64,000 nt of DNA. It comes from Betaproteobacteria bacterium (lineage in GTDB: Bacteria > Pseudomonadota > Gammaproteobacteria > Burkholderiales > CAIKXV01). A model generated the notes under the pieces. That model searched no databases. It saw nothing but the letters and a program-made list of their open reading frames with translations, and was not told the DNA's origin. The stretch lies in assembly GCA_021298815.1 (NCBI GenBank), contig JAJTHE010000003.1, positions 1 through 64,000 on the forward strand, read 5' to 3'. Made by a program: the position numbers and the translations under genes. Shown here in pieces: positions 24,955 through 34,231 of the stretch. Every line of letters begins with the position of its first letter. The first letter of the stretch is position 1.

Positions 24955-27314
24955 GGCGTTCCCCACCCGGCGCCAAAGGATACATTGGCGCCTCGCTCCC
25001 GCGACCCAACGCGCCAAGACTGTTGGCAGGAAGAGGGCGCTACGTCGATGACTGCGTTCTTCCCAGAATGGTTCACGCCGCGTGCCTCAGAAGCCCTTAC
25101 GCGCACGCTCGCATTCTCGGCATAGACAAAGTGCTTGCGGAACACGCGGAGGGCGTGCTTTGCGTCCTTACTGGCCATGACATGGCTCGCCTGTGCACCC
25201 CGTACATCGGCGTGCTTGGCCATGTAAAGGGCATGCAGTCTGCACCACAGATGCCACTCGCCGTGGATCGCGCGCGCTGGCAGGGCGAACCGGTCGCGCT
25301 CGTCGTCGCGACCAGTCGGGCCGAAGCGGAGGATGCGTTGGCCCTGATTCAGGTCGAGTGGGAGGAATTGCAGGCAGTCACTGACTTTGACGCTGCCACG
25401 GCGCACGATGGCTACCTGATTCATCCCCAGCTCGGGAGTAATCTCTGCGCTGAACGTGTGGTGGAAGCTGGGGATGTCGATGCAGCGTTTGCACGAGCGG
25501 CGCATATCGTGGAGGCCACCTTCCATACGGGACGGCACACGGCGGTGGCTCTCGAGCCGAGGTCCATCATCGCCCAGTTCGATCCTGCGGATGACCAACT
25601 CACGGTCTGGCATTCCACGCAAGCGCCACACATGATGCAGTGGCTGATCGCGCGGCACTTCAACCTTGCTGAACATCGGGTGCGGGTGATCGTACCCGAC
25701 GTGGGTGGCGGCTTCGGCCTCAAGATTCATACCTACGGTGACGAGATGGCAACGATTGCTGCGTCCATCGTATTGCGCAGACCAGTCAAGTTCATTGCGG
25801 ACCGACTCGAGTCCTTCGTATCCGATTTCCATGCACGCGGCCATCGGGTCGAGGCGCGAATGGCGCTCTCGGAGGACGGCGAAATTCTTGCCATAGCGGC
25901 TGATGACATCTACGGCATCGGCCCGTATTCCGGATATCCGCGAGGCGGCGCAAACGAGGGCATACAGGTCGTCAATCTCATTGGCGCCCCCTACCGACAG
26001 CGGAACTATCGCGGCCGGATGCGCTGCGTATTCCAGAACAAGGCCATGTATGGCCAGTATCGCGCTGTCGGTCATCCGATCGCCTGCATGACGACCGAAG
26101 CCCTGCTGGAGATGGGCGCGGCTGCAGCTGGCGTCGATCCGGTCGAGATCCGCCGTAGAAACTACATTTCGCGGTCCGCGTATCCGTACACACTCACTAC
26201 AGGTCCGACATTCGAGAGACTTTCGCAGCACGAGGCGCTCGATGCCATCGTCGCCATGATGGATTACGACGCGCTGCGCCGCGAGCAAGCAGAGCTTCGC
26301 ACCAGGGGCATCTACCGTGGAATCGGGCTTGCGAGCTTCGTCGAAAGTTCCAGCTCCTCCTCGGCAAACTTTGGGGCAGGCAACGTATCCATTGGATCCC
26401 AGGACGGCTGCACCATCAGGCTGACAGCGACGGGACAGGTCACAGTGCTGACGAGCACGACGGAGATCGGGCAAGGCGCTTACGCTGTCGTTGCGCAGAT
26501 AGCAGCAACCCAACTCGGCCTGCACCCGGAGCAGGTGAAGGTCGTGATGGGTGACACGGACGCAACCCCATACGGTGGCGGAAACACCGGCTCGCGAGGA
26601 ACGGGCATTTCGGGGGAGGCCGTCTTTCAGGCGGGCAAAGCGTTGCGCGCGAACATCCTCAGCTATGTCGCACGCCTTACTGAATCCGAAGCCTCTCTGT
26701 TGGATGTTCGGGATGGAAACGTTGTCGAGTCCAACACCGGCAAGACGATCATGAGCTTCGAAGAAGTTGCTCGCACTGCCTACTTCCGTTCCGATACGAC
26801 CAAGGACTTCCAACCAGAGCTCATGGTGACCCGCCATTTCGCGCAGAAGAGCTATGTAGCTACCTTCACGAATGGCATTCAGGCCAGCTATCTAGAAGTC
26901 GACACCGACACTGGAATCGTTCGGCTCTTGAAGCATTGGGTGGTTGATGACTGCGGAACAGTAGTCAATCCTCTTCTGGTGGACGAGCAGATCCGTGGTG
27001 CTGTCATCCAAGGTATCGGTGCTGCCCTTTATGAGGAATGCCTCTATAGCGCGGAAGGGCAACTGCTGAACGGCTCGATGCAGGACTATCTCGTGCCCAT
27101 GTCCTTCGAGATGCCCGATATCGACGTTGGCCATACTTGTACTCCGACCTCGGCCTCTGAACTTGGTGCTAAAGGAGCCGGCGAGGCCGGGACGACAGGC
27201 GCCGCCGCGGCTGTGCTCAATGCCGTAAACGATGCACTCCGTCCGTTGGCGTCGGCGGTGTATCAGATACCCCTGACTCCAGAGCGCGTATTGCGCGCGC
27301 TTGGGAAGGTCTGA
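24951..27314 (+). CDS. Molybdenum hydroxylase large subunit (CoxL/XDH type, not CO dehydrogenase)
   Basis: A 787-residue molybdopterin-binding subunit. Blocks in order are the N-terminal ald_Xan_dh_C a/b domain (GRYVDDCVLPRMVHAACLRS), VGGGFGLKIHTYGDE (about 250), QYRAVGHPIACM (about 365), GNTGSRGTGISGEAVF (about 543) and the catalytic Glu loop GAKGAGEAGTTGAAA (about 740). The active-site loop lacks the Cys-containing motif (AYXCSFR) of true CO dehydrogenases, so the enzyme should hydroxylate an aldehyde or N-heterocycle. The substrate is unknown. Translationally coupled to the small subunit. Confidence 0.9.
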   Translation: MRRSPPGAKGYIGASLPRPNAPRLLAGRGRYVDDCVLPRMVHAACLRSPYAHARILGIDKVLAEHAEGVLCVLTGHDMARLCTPYIGVLGHVKGMQSAPQMPLAVDRARWQGEPVALVVATSRAEAEDALALIQVEWEELQAVTDFDAATAHDGYLIHPQLGSNLCAERVVEAGDVDAAFARAAHIVEATFHTGRHTAVALEPRSIIAQFDPADDQLTVWHSTQAPHMMQWLIARHFNLAEHRVRVIVPDVGGGFGLKIHTYGDEMATIAASIVLRRPVKFIADRLESFVSDFHARGHRVEARMALSEDGEILAIAADDIYGIGPYSGYPRGGANEGIQVVNLIGAPYRQRNYRGRMRCVFQNKAMYGQYRAVGHPIACMTTEALLEMGAAAAGVDPVEIRRRNYISRSAYPYTLTTGPTFERLSQHEALDAIVAMMDYDALRREQAELRTRGIYRGIGLASFVESSSSSSANFGAGNVSIGSQDGCTIRLTATGQVTVLTSTTEIGQGAYAVVAQIAATQLGLHPEQVKVVMGDTDATPYGGGNTGSRGTGISGEAVFQAGKALRANILSYVARLTESEASLLDVRDGNVVESNTGKTIMSFEEVARTAYFRSDTTKDFQPELMVTRHFAQKSYVATFTNGIQASYLEVDTDTGIVRLLKHWVVDDCGTVVNPLLVDEQIRGAVIQGIGAALYEECLYSAEGQLLNGSMQDYLVPMSFEMPDIDVGHTCTPTSASELGAKGAGEAGTTGAAAAVLNAVNDALRPLASAVYQIPLTPERVLRALGKV

Positions 27315-27383
27315 ACACTTCAGCCGAAATGTGAATTCACCGGAGCATCTGCGGTCGATGGGACGGGCCGATCAGTCAGATGC

Positions 27384-27470
27384 GTGCTCGAACGCGAAGA
27401 GCTGGCACCGCTGATCCTGTGCACGGTCAGCGCGCACCTGGCGCGCGAGGGCCTGATGGTCAAGCGCGGA
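27384..27470 (+). pseudogene. Short fragment of an IS5-family transposase
   Basis: The frame upstream of the next Bug gene reads LEREELAPLILCTVSAHL then AREGLMVKRG, which resembles the middle of IS5-type transposases (the segment before the TIVDATIIAAPSSTKN block). The resemblance stops abruptly after KRG. About 30 codons remain, with no start, DDE residues or terminal repeats. It appears to be debris left between the molybdenum hydroxylase genes and the Bug gene. The assignment is from memory of the family pattern and needs a search. Confidence 0.4.
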
Positions 27471-27515
27471 ATGGACTGGAAACAAGAGAACCTGAACCAT
27501 CCAAGGAGGAGCCCC

Positions 27516-28487
27516 ATGAACCAGGCGAAGCTCGTTTCGCTCGCTATTGCCACGCTGACCGCCTTGGGCCCGGCATGCGCCCTGGGGCAGGCATGGCCGG
27601 CACGTCCAGTGCGCATCATCGTCCCGTTCCCCCCTGCGGGCGGCGTTGATACGCTCACCCGCACGTTTGGCCAGAAGCTCAGCGAGCAAATCGGCGTCAA
27701 CGTCCTGGTTGAAAATCGTCCCGGCGCCGGCGGAACCATCGGCGCGGACGCGGTGGCACGCGCCCCGGCAGACGGATACACGCTATTCGTATCAGCGCCG
27801 GAGTTCGCCATCAATGCGGTCATAAGGGAAAAGCCGCCCTATGACGCGCTGAAGGATTTCACGCATATATCGTTGATTGGCGCAGGCACTTTCATTCTGG
27901 CAAGTCACCCATCAGTTCCGGCCAAGACCGTGAAAGACGTTATCGCGCTGGCTAGAGTTCGCCCTGGGCAATTGACTTACGGATCCTCGGGGGCAGGCGG
28001 AATAAACCATCTGTCGGGCGAACTATTGCAGATCATGACCGGGATCAGGTGGATACACGTTCCATTCAAGGGAAGCGCGCCGTCCACGGCGGCGCTCATG
28101 AGTGGCGACATCGACTTCGTATTCGGCAGCGCAAGCTCGATGATCAATTCCATCCGCTCCGGGCGCATCAAGCCCATCGGCATTACCGGGACCAAGCGCT
28201 ACGAGGAACTCCCGGAGGTTCCGACGCTGGCGGAATCGGGAGTCCCGGGATACGAGGTACTCGGCTGGTATGGCTTTTACGGCCCAGCCGGCATGCAACC
28301 CCAGACCTTGAAGCGTTTGCATGCCGAGACGGTTCGTGCATTGTCGACTCCCGAAGTGAAGGAGAAGCTCTCGAGGATCGGCGTCGACGTCATCGCGTCG
28401 ACGCCCGAGGAGTTCACTACCTTCCTGCGCAATGAAATGGCGAAGTGGTCGAAAGTCGTAAAGCAGGCAAAGCTGAAGGCGGAATGA
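27516..28487 (+). CDS. Bug/TctC-family periplasmic substrate-binding protein
   Basis: A 323-residue Bug receptor. ATG 27516 is preceded by a near-perfect AAGGAGGA and gives a signal peptide ending CALGQ, then AWPARPVRIIVPFPPAGGVD, ENRPGAGGTIGADAVARA and ADGYTLFVSA. The track ORF extends 44 codons upstream through the transposase fragment and should be trimmed. Lies between the hydroxylase genes and the Gfo/Idh gene, so it may bring in the hydroxylase substrate, or simply belong to the following genes. Confidence 0.93.
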   Translation: MNQAKLVSLAIATLTALGPACALGQAWPARPVRIIVPFPPAGGVDTLTRTFGQKLSEQIGVNVLVENRPGAGGTIGADAVARAPADGYTLFVSAPEFAINAVIREKPPYDALKDFTHISLIGAGTFILASHPSVPAKTVKDVIALARVRPGQLTYGSSGAGGINHLSGELLQIMTGIRWIHVPFKGSAPSTAALMSGDIDFVFGSASSMINSIRSGRIKPIGITGTKRYEELPEVPTLAESGVPGYEVLGWYGFYGPAGMQPQTLKRLHAETVRALSTPEVKEKLSRIGVDVIASTPEEFTTFLRNEMAKWSKVVKQAKLKAE

Positions 28488-28640
28488 CGTGCACAGGCAC
28501 GATGCCGGATAGGCGATCGCTCTATGGAACTTCAGCCCACCCGGTCCCTGCGCACATTGTCTCGGTGTCGTACCCTGACCCGAATGACAGCTACGGAATT
28601 GAAGCGCCATGATGCTCATGGCTGAAGGACGGGGCTTGAA

Positions 28641-29723
28641 ATGCGCAAGAATCTTGGCATCGCCGTGGTCGGGTCGGGACGCATCGGCAGCATCCGCGCG
28701 CGTCAGGCGCTCACGCATCCTTGCGTGAGCTTCCTGGGAGTATCGGATATCGACTCCGAAAGCGCCCGCGCGCTCGCCGACGCAACGGGCGCGCAGTTCC
28801 ATACCGGAGACAACGCCGCGATCATCGGGCACCCGGAGGTCGATGCGGTGATCGTGTCGACGCCCGAAGGCGAGCATCTGCTGCCGATCCTCCAGGCAAT
28901 CGAACTCGGCAAGCCGGTGTTGGTGGAAAAGCCCATCGCGCTGTCCATGGCGGACGCCGACCAGATCATCGCCGCGGCCGACAGCGCCGGGGTGGAAGTG
29001 CATGTCGGCTACAGCCGGCGCTTCAAGGACCTGCGCTGGATGCTAGCCCGCGAGCAGATCCTGCAGGGGCGCATGGGCACCATGACCGGAATCTCGGCGC
29101 GGCTGTACAACAACCGTGGCAGCGGATTGGCGATTTTGCGGCGCGACCGCGAAGCTACGCCGGTGGTCGATGCCCTCACGTACTACGTGGACATCGTGAA
29201 CTGGATGCTCGATGGCGTGACGCCGGTGGAGATCGTCGCGCGCGGAAAGCGTGGCGTGCTCGCGCGCGCAGGCTTCGCGGTCGATGACGTGACCTACGCG
29301 ATCGTCACGTACTCCGATGGCACGGTCGCGAACTTCACGGTCAGCTATGCATTGCCCGAGAATTTTCCAGTGCTCGGTCACGCGACGCGCTTCGAGATGG
29401 TGGGCACCGAAGGGGTTCTGATCATCGATGACGATCATACTGACCAGTTGATGTGCACGAACAAGGGCATCCCGCACGTGTACCTGCCCGGCCACGAGGT
29501 GAACATGGTGTTCCTCAACAGCGGAACGCCAGGTGACTGGGCACTGGGCGAATTCCACGGTGCGATCGCCAACGAGACGCGGGCGTGGCTGGATCATCTG
29601 ATCACCGGCAAGCCCTGCCACCTGGCAACGCCGCGGCAGGCACGGGCCACGCTGGAGACGACCTTGGGCATCCAGTTGGCTTCCGAGACCGGCCGCATCG
29701 TCTCTCTGCCTCTTTCCCGATGA
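28641..29723 (+). CDS. Gfo/Idh/MocA-family oxidoreductase
   Basis: A 360-residue NAD(P)-dependent oxidoreductase. The N-terminal Rossmann domain begins IAVVGSGRIGSIRARQAL and carries VLVEKPIALSMADAD (the EKP motif, about residue 94) and HVGYSRRF; the C-terminal alpha/beta domain follows. These enzymes usually oxidise inositols, sugars or related polyols; the closest look is to inositol 2-dehydrogenase-like members, but the substrate is open. The stop overlaps the next small gene (ATGA). Confidence 0.87.
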   Translation: MRKNLGIAVVGSGRIGSIRARQALTHPCVSFLGVSDIDSESARALADATGAQFHTGDNAAIIGHPEVDAVIVSTPEGEHLLPILQAIELGKPVLVEKPIALSMADADQIIAAADSAGVEVHVGYSRRFKDLRWMLAREQILQGRMGTMTGISARLYNNRGSGLAILRRDREATPVVDALTYYVDIVNWMLDGVTPVEIVARGKRGVLARAGFAVDDVTYAIVTYSDGTVANFTVSYALPENFPVLGHATRFEMVGTEGVLIIDDDHTDQLMCTNKGIPHVYLPGHEVNMVFLNSGTPGDWALGEFHGAIANETRAWLDHLITGKPCHLATPRQARATLETTLGIQLASETGRIVSLPLSR

Positions 29724-29905
29724 TCGAGCTGCCTGGAAGGCCCATGCAGGAGATGCCCACACGGGCCGGCATAGTCCGCACCCCGACGGCACTCGAGCGC
29801 TGGACGCCCGCGCTGGGCGAACACAACGACTACGTCTTCGGCGAGCTGCTGGGCCTTTCCCGGGCACGAATCGAGGAACTGGTCGCGACCAAAGTGATCT
29901 GTTGA
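29720..29905 (+). CDS. Detached C-terminal peptide of a CaiB/BaiF CoA-transferase (61 aa)
   Basis: ATG 29720 overlaps the Gfo/Idh stop (ATGA) and its stop overlaps the next ATG by one base (TGATG), so it is placed like a real gene. The 61 residues contain WTPALGEHNDYVFGELLGL and a short helix ending VATKVI, which is the C-terminal signature of class III CoA-transferases (P-x-L-GEHN-x-x-V-L-x-E-L-LG). It may be a remnant of a lost CoA-transferase, or a separately made segment of the next protein, whose first domain lacks this element. Confidence 0.6.
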   Translation: MIELPGRPMQEMPTRAGIVRTPTALERWTPALGEHNDYVFGELLGLSRARIEELVATKVIC

Positions 29906-32205
29906 TGCAGCGTCCTCTGGCCGGCGTTGGGGTGGTCGAGATCGGCGCGCCACGCGCGATCGGCTACGCGGGCAGGCTGCTCGCAGACCTGGGTGCTACG
30001 GTCACCTGCGTGGAAGTCGGTGATCGGAAGCAGGACGCGCCGGGCGCGCTCGAGATCGGCCTGAGCGCCAACAAGACCCGCGTTGCCATGGATGCGCTGC
30101 ACGACGTTCTCGCAAGCAGCCAGATCGTCCTCATCGGATCGATGACGGCCACCGCGCCGGATGGGCTCACAGCGGCGCGGCTCGCGGCCGAGTGGCCCGA
30201 CAGTGTGGTGGTCTCGGTCAGTGCCTTCGGCCTGCACGGCCCGACGAGCCGATGGGCGGCGAACGACCTCAGCCTGCAGGCGCAGAGCGGCATCTCGATC
30301 GGCATCGGGCTGCCGGGACAGCCGCCATTGAAGCTTCCCGGGGAACAGACGACGTTCCAGGCCGGCGTGTGTGCAGCGATCGCAGCACTCGGCGCGCTGT
30401 TCACAGGTCGAGGCGCGCTGATCGATCTGGCGGCGCTGGACGTGTGGGCCTCGTTCTACAGCGGCGTGGAAGTGGCCATGGCGCATTTCGGGCGGCACAG
30501 CAAGCAGCGTGCCGGCCATCGCGTGTCCGGCCAGCCCTATCCGCGGACCCTCCTGCGGTGCAAGGACGGCTATTTCGCCATTCAATGCGGCGAGAGCAGG
30601 CACTGGCAGCTCTTCCTGAGAATGATCGCCCGCGAGGACCTGCTCGCGCATCCGCTGTTCGCCAACCGCTTCAAGGCCAACGATCAGCACGGCGACGCCT
30701 GCGATGCCCTCATCCAGCCCTGGTTTCTCGAGCGCACCAAGGAAGAGATCCTGCAAGCCTGCCTGGCGCACAGGATTCCCGGCGCGCCGGTGTACGAGCT
30801 GCGCGAGATCATCGCGCACCCGCACCTGCGCAGCCGCGACTACTTCACCGCCATCGATACGCCCGCGGGGCGCATCGAGATCGCGGGCACCCCGTATGCA
30901 TCGCTCACGCATCCCGCCAAGACCGAGGAAGCCGAGCCTCCGGCCCGCGCGGCGCCATCCACGGGAACGCCGCCCCGGGCAGCGAGTGCCGACAAGCGAC
31001 GCCCGCTGGCCGGCCTTCGTGTAGTCGATTTCGGCTGGGTGTGGGCCGGTGCCGTGCCGGGGCACATCCTGGCCGATCTCGGCGCAGAAGTGATCAAGCT
31101 TGAAAGCTCGAGCCCGCTCGACTACATGCGGCAAGGCCGGCCCATCGTCGGCACCGAGAAGGATCCGGAACAGAATCCGATGTTCCAGAACGTCAATCGC
31201 GGCAAGCTCAGCTTCCGGATCAAGCTCGATCATCCCCAGGCCCAGGCGCTAGTCACCGAGCTTGTGGCGACCAGCGACGTGGTGATCGAGAATTTCTCCC
31301 CCGGCGTGATGGAGAAGTTCGGCCTGGGCTACGCCGCGTTGCGGCGCGCGCGGCCGGATCTGGTGATGTGCTCGATGTCGGCGGTCGGCCAGGGCGGGCC
31401 GCTGAGCGGCATTCGCACCTACGCGACCATGATCGCGAGCCTGGCCGGGCTGGACGGCCTCGTCGGCTATCCGGGAGGTCGAGTGCTCGGATCGCAATCC
31501 TCATACGCCGATCCCAATGCGAGCCTGCACGCGACCCTGGCGATACTGGCCGCGCTGTGGCGCCGACGGCAAACGGGTCAAGGCGCCCACATCGATTTCT
31601 CGCAGTGGGAAGCCGCGGTGAGCGTCATGGCCGAGCAGATCGTCGAGCATGCAAGGGGTGGCAGGGTGCACACGCCTGGCGGCACGCGGCACGCATGCAA
31701 CGCGCCGCACGGCCATTATCCCGCCCGCGGCGAAGACAAGTGGGTCGCCATCTCGGTGGAGAGCGACGCGCAGTGGCGGACACTGGCGACCGTGCTGGGC
31801 AATGCGTCGTGGATGGCGTCAGACATCTGCGCGACGCAAGCCGACCGGCTTGCCCATGCGGCCGAGATCGACCGGCAGCTCGCGCAGGAGACCTGCAAGC
31901 ACGAGGCGACATCGCTCGCCGCGGCGCTGGCGGCAGCAGGCGTCGCTGCCGCGCCGCTCAACGATGCCGCCCAACTCGCGGGAAACGCGCAATTGCGCGC
32001 TCGCACGCTGTTCGAGATGGTCGACCATCCCGTGCTCGGAGCGCTACCGGTATATCGACTGCCCTGGCACATCGACCACGAGGCCATCCCGATCACGCGC
32101 CGCGCGCCGCTGATCGGCGAGCATAATCGGTACGTGTTGCACGAAGTTCTGGGCTACCCGGAGGCGCGCATCAACGCGCTGGCGGAGACGGGACTGTTCA
32201 CCTAG
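29905..32205 (+). CDS. Two-domain CaiB/BaiF CoA-transferase family protein
   Basis: A 766-residue protein made of two class III CoA-transferase domains joined by a Pro/Ala-rich linker (about residues 348-372). The first domain (1-345) is divergent: it starts VVEIGAPRAIGYAGRLLADLGA and lacks a GEHN tail. The second (375-766) is canonical, with LRVVDFGWVWAGAVPGHILADLGAE, ENFSPGVMEKFGLGY and the terminal APLIGEHNRYVLHEVLG. At the formyl-CoA transferase nucleophile position the first domain shows Asp (LAALDV) and the second Glu (SQWEA). It should move CoA between carboxylic acids. Starts at ATG 29905, coupled to the small gene upstream. Confidence 0.82.
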   Translation: MQRPLAGVGVVEIGAPRAIGYAGRLLADLGATVTCVEVGDRKQDAPGALEIGLSANKTRVAMDALHDVLASSQIVLIGSMTATAPDGLTAARLAAEWPDSVVVSVSAFGLHGPTSRWAANDLSLQAQSGISIGIGLPGQPPLKLPGEQTTFQAGVCAAIAALGALFTGRGALIDLAALDVWASFYSGVEVAMAHFGRHSKQRAGHRVSGQPYPRTLLRCKDGYFAIQCGESRHWQLFLRMIAREDLLAHPLFANRFKANDQHGDACDALIQPWFLERTKEEILQACLAHRIPGAPVYELREIIAHPHLRSRDYFTAIDTPAGRIEIAGTPYASLTHPAKTEEAEPPARAAPSTGTPPRAASADKRRPLAGLRVVDFGWVWAGAVPGHILADLGAEVIKLESSSPLDYMRQGRPIVGTEKDPEQNPMFQNVNRGKLSFRIKLDHPQAQALVTELVATSDVVIENFSPGVMEKFGLGYAALRRARPDLVMCSMSAVGQGGPLSGIRTYATMIASLAGLDGLVGYPGGRVLGSQSSYADPNASLHATLAILAALWRRRQTGQGAHIDFSQWEAAVSVMAEQIVEHARGGRVHTPGGTRHACNAPHGHYPARGEDKWVAISVESDAQWRTLATVLGNASWMASDICATQADRLAHAAEIDRQLAQETCKHEATSLAAALAAAGVAAAPLNDAAQLAGNAQLRARTLFEMVDHPVLGALPVYRLPWHIDHEAIPITRRAPLIGEHNRYVLHEVLGYPEARINALAETGLFT

Positions 32206-32272
32206 CCGCGCGTTCATCGCGGCCACACGGCCCGATCGATCCGCATCGATCGCACTCTCCTTGGCGGGACGC

Positions 32273-33244
32273 CTAGTTTGCCTTGATGCCCGCGGCCTTC
32301 ACGACTTTCGTCCAGCGCACGATCTCCAGCTCGATGTGCGCAATGGCGTCCTGCGGCGTGCCACCCACAACCGTGGCGCCTTCCAGAACGAGTCGTTCTC
32401 TGACGTCCGTCTGGCGCGCTACTTTTGTAATTTCGCTGCTCAGTCTGCTGACGATGGGCGCTGGCAAATTGGCGGGTCCGAGCACGATATAGTAGGTGGC
32501 GGCTTCGAAACCCGGAAGGCCCGATTCGGCCAGCGTTGGCAGTTCGGGTATCGCCGGGGAGCGCTGCAGACTTGCCATCGCGATCGCGCGCAACTTGCCG
32601 CTCTTCACGTGCGGAAGCGTTGGCACAGGGCTCGCGAACATCATGTCGATCTGACCGCCGAGCAGATCGGCCAACGCGGGGCCAGTCCCCTTGTACGGAA
32701 TGTGGATCGTCTTGATGTTGGCACTCGTGTTCAAGAGTTCACCGGCCAGATGCACGATGCTTGCGGTTCCGCTGGATCCGAAGTTCAGCTTGCCGGGCCG
32801 GCTTTGCGCAAGTGCTACCAGTTCCCTGACCGTAGTCGCCGGCACGCTCGGGTGTACCGTCAGCATCATCGGGGAGGTCGCAAAGAACGAGATGCCCGTG
32901 AAATCCCTGATCGGATCGAACGGGAGCTTGTACAGGCTGGGGTTGATGCCATGGCTGCTGGTAGCCATCAGCAGCGTATATCCGTCGGGCTGCGCGCGCG
33001 CTACGAGTTCTGTTCCGATGATCGTCGAACCGCCGGGGCGATTGTCGACGATTACCGTCTGGCCCAGATGCTCTGCGAGCCTGCTTGCGAGCAGCCGGCT
33101 CACGAGATCACCGCCACCGCCGGGCGCGAGCGGAACGATGAGACGGATCGGCTTGATCGGGTAGGCTTGAGCGCCAGCAACGGAGCTGGCCGTGCCCAGC
33201 GCAATGATTCCCATGAGAGACAGCGCAAGACGGGCTGCTGACAC
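32273..33244 (-). CDS. Bug/TctC-family periplasmic substrate-binding protein
   Basis: A 323-residue Bug receptor with signal peptide ending SVAGAQ, then AYPIKPIRLIVPLAPGGGGD, DNRPGGSTIIGTELVARA and PDGYTLLMAT. It is alone on its strand, convergent with the two-domain CaiB gene and divergent from the bicupin gene, from which it is separated by a 222-base control region. It may therefore be regulated together with the bicupin. Confidence 0.93.
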   Translation of the reverse strand: MSAARLALSLMGIIALGTASSVAGAQAYPIKPIRLIVPLAPGGGGDLVSRLLASRLAEHLGQTVIVDNRPGGSTIIGTELVARAQPDGYTLLMATSSHGINPSLYKLPFDPIRDFTGISFFATSPMMLTVHPSVPATTVRELVALAQSRPGKLNFGSSGTASIVHLAGELLNTSANIKTIHIPYKGTGPALADLLGGQIDMMFASPVPTLPHVKSGKLRAIAMASLQRSPAIPELPTLAESGLPGFEAATYYIVLGPANLPAPIVSRLSSEITKVARQTDVRERLVLEGATVVGGTPQDAIAHIELEIVRWTKVVKAAGIKAN

Positions 33245-33335
33245 GACATCCTCCTCCGGATCTTGTAATTGACGATCTGCCCTGTGCGGTGTCCTGAACC
33301 GCTTGTTTCACCGTGCGCGGCAGAAAGTTCGATTA

Positions 33336-33347
33336 TTGGCCGGCCAA
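33336..33347. promoter_or_regulatory. 12-bp palindrome TTGGCCGGCCAA in a divergent promoter region
   Basis: A perfect 12-base palindrome lies between the divergent Bug and bicupin genes, just upstream of the candidate bicupin promoter. It could be a repressor or activator site; GC-rich palindromes also arise by chance in such DNA. Confidence 0.35.
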
Positions 33348-33349
33348 AA

Positions 33350-33378
33350 TTGCTGCGTGAGAATGAATGCATTATATA
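33350..33378 (+). promoter_or_regulatory. Candidate sigma-70 promoter of the bicupin gene
   Basis: TTGCTG (33350-33355) and TATATA (33373-33378) are spaced by exactly 17 bases in an AT-rich island of an otherwise GC-rich window. The bicupin ATG follows about 90 bases downstream behind an AGGAGG site. Confidence 0.5.
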
Positions 33379-33466
33379 TGGGGCTACATCAAGCGCACCG
33401 TCGTTTGCCCGACGCAGAAGTTCGGCTGTACACCGTCAACCCACATTCTTCCAGGAGGCAAGGACG

Positions 33467-34231
33467 ATGATCCACGGCACGGTCGGCACTCAGGCCATGC
33501 AGGGGCGGCGCTTGGTGAAATCCAGCGGCAGCGAGGAAGTGCACTGGCGCACCGATTTTCTCGGCCAGCCCTCAAGTGGCGAGATCAAATGCACGCCACA
33601 GGCGTTCCTGATCGAGATGACCCCCGGGGAGGTGATCCTTCCGCACTTCCACGAAGTCGATCAGTTCCAGGTGTTCGTGGCTGGTGGCGGTGGCGTCGGA
33701 CGTACCAACGACGTGGTGGCGCCGATCGCGGTCCACTATGCCGACCGATACACCGGCTATGGACCGATCAATGCCGGGCCGCAGGGCTATTCGTACTTCA
33801 CGCTGCGCGCGCGCTCCGACGCTGGTGCCGTCTACCTGCACAAGCCCGGCTATCGCGAAAAGCTGAAGCCGAGCCGAAAGCGCCATCATCTGGCACCGAT
33901 CACCCTGAGCACGGAGCCGGTGTTGTTCTCCCGCACCGAGAACTCGCTCGAAACGCTGATCGAGGCCTCGGACACGCATGACGGGCTGGCCGCGTTCGTG
34001 CTCCGCATGGGCCCGAGCGCGCGACTCAGCGGTCCGGATCCGCGCGGCACCGGTGGACAGTATTACTTGGTGCTCAACGGCAGCCTTGAACGCGACGGCG
34101 TGAGTTACCCGGCCTGGTCGACGCTCTTCGTCGATGCGGATGAAGGTCCGCTCGACGTGAATGCCGGCGAGAAGGGGCTGGAAGTGGCGATCCTGCAGTT
34201 CGCGCATCAGGACCCGACGCTGTCGAGCTGA
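33467..34231 (+). CDS. Bicupin-like protein of unknown function
   Basis: A 254-residue protein with two cupin-like halves. The first shows EMTPGEVILPHFHEVDQFQV, with two His of a cupin metal site and Gln where Glu is usual; the second shows LRMGPSARLSGPDPRGTGGQ and LVLNGSLERDGVSY, with the metal His not evident. ATG 33467 follows AGGAGG by 8 bases; the track ORF begins 66 codons too early. It has no signal peptide. Divergent from a Bug gene. Could be a cytoplasmic isomerase, dioxygenase-like or sensory protein; I do not recognise a named family. Confidence 0.72.
   Translation: MIHGTVGTQAMQGRRLVKSSGSEEVHWRTDFLGQPSSGEIKCTPQAFLIEMTPGEVILPHFHEVDQFQVFVAGGGGVGRTNDVVAPIAVHYADRYTGYGPINAGPQGYSYFTLRARSDAGAVYLHKPGYREKLKPSRKRHHLAPITLSTEPVLFSRTENSLETLIEASDTHDGLAAFVLRMGPSARLSGPDPRGTGGQYYLVLNGSLERDGVSYPAWSTLFVDADEGPLDVNAGEKGLEVAILQFAHQDPTLSS

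Noticed and set aside
24888-26837. 649-residue minus-strand ORF
   Set aside because: Antisense of the hydroxylase large subunit; no family features.
24951-27314. Aerobic CO dehydrogenase (coxL form I)
   Set aside because: The form I active-site Cys loop is absent and no coxDEF accessory genes follow, so it is called a generic molybdenum hydroxylase.
27384-28487. Bug protein with a 44-residue N-terminal extension
   Set aside because: The extension resembles a transposase fragment and lies before a strong AAGGAGGA site and a proper signal peptide at 27516.
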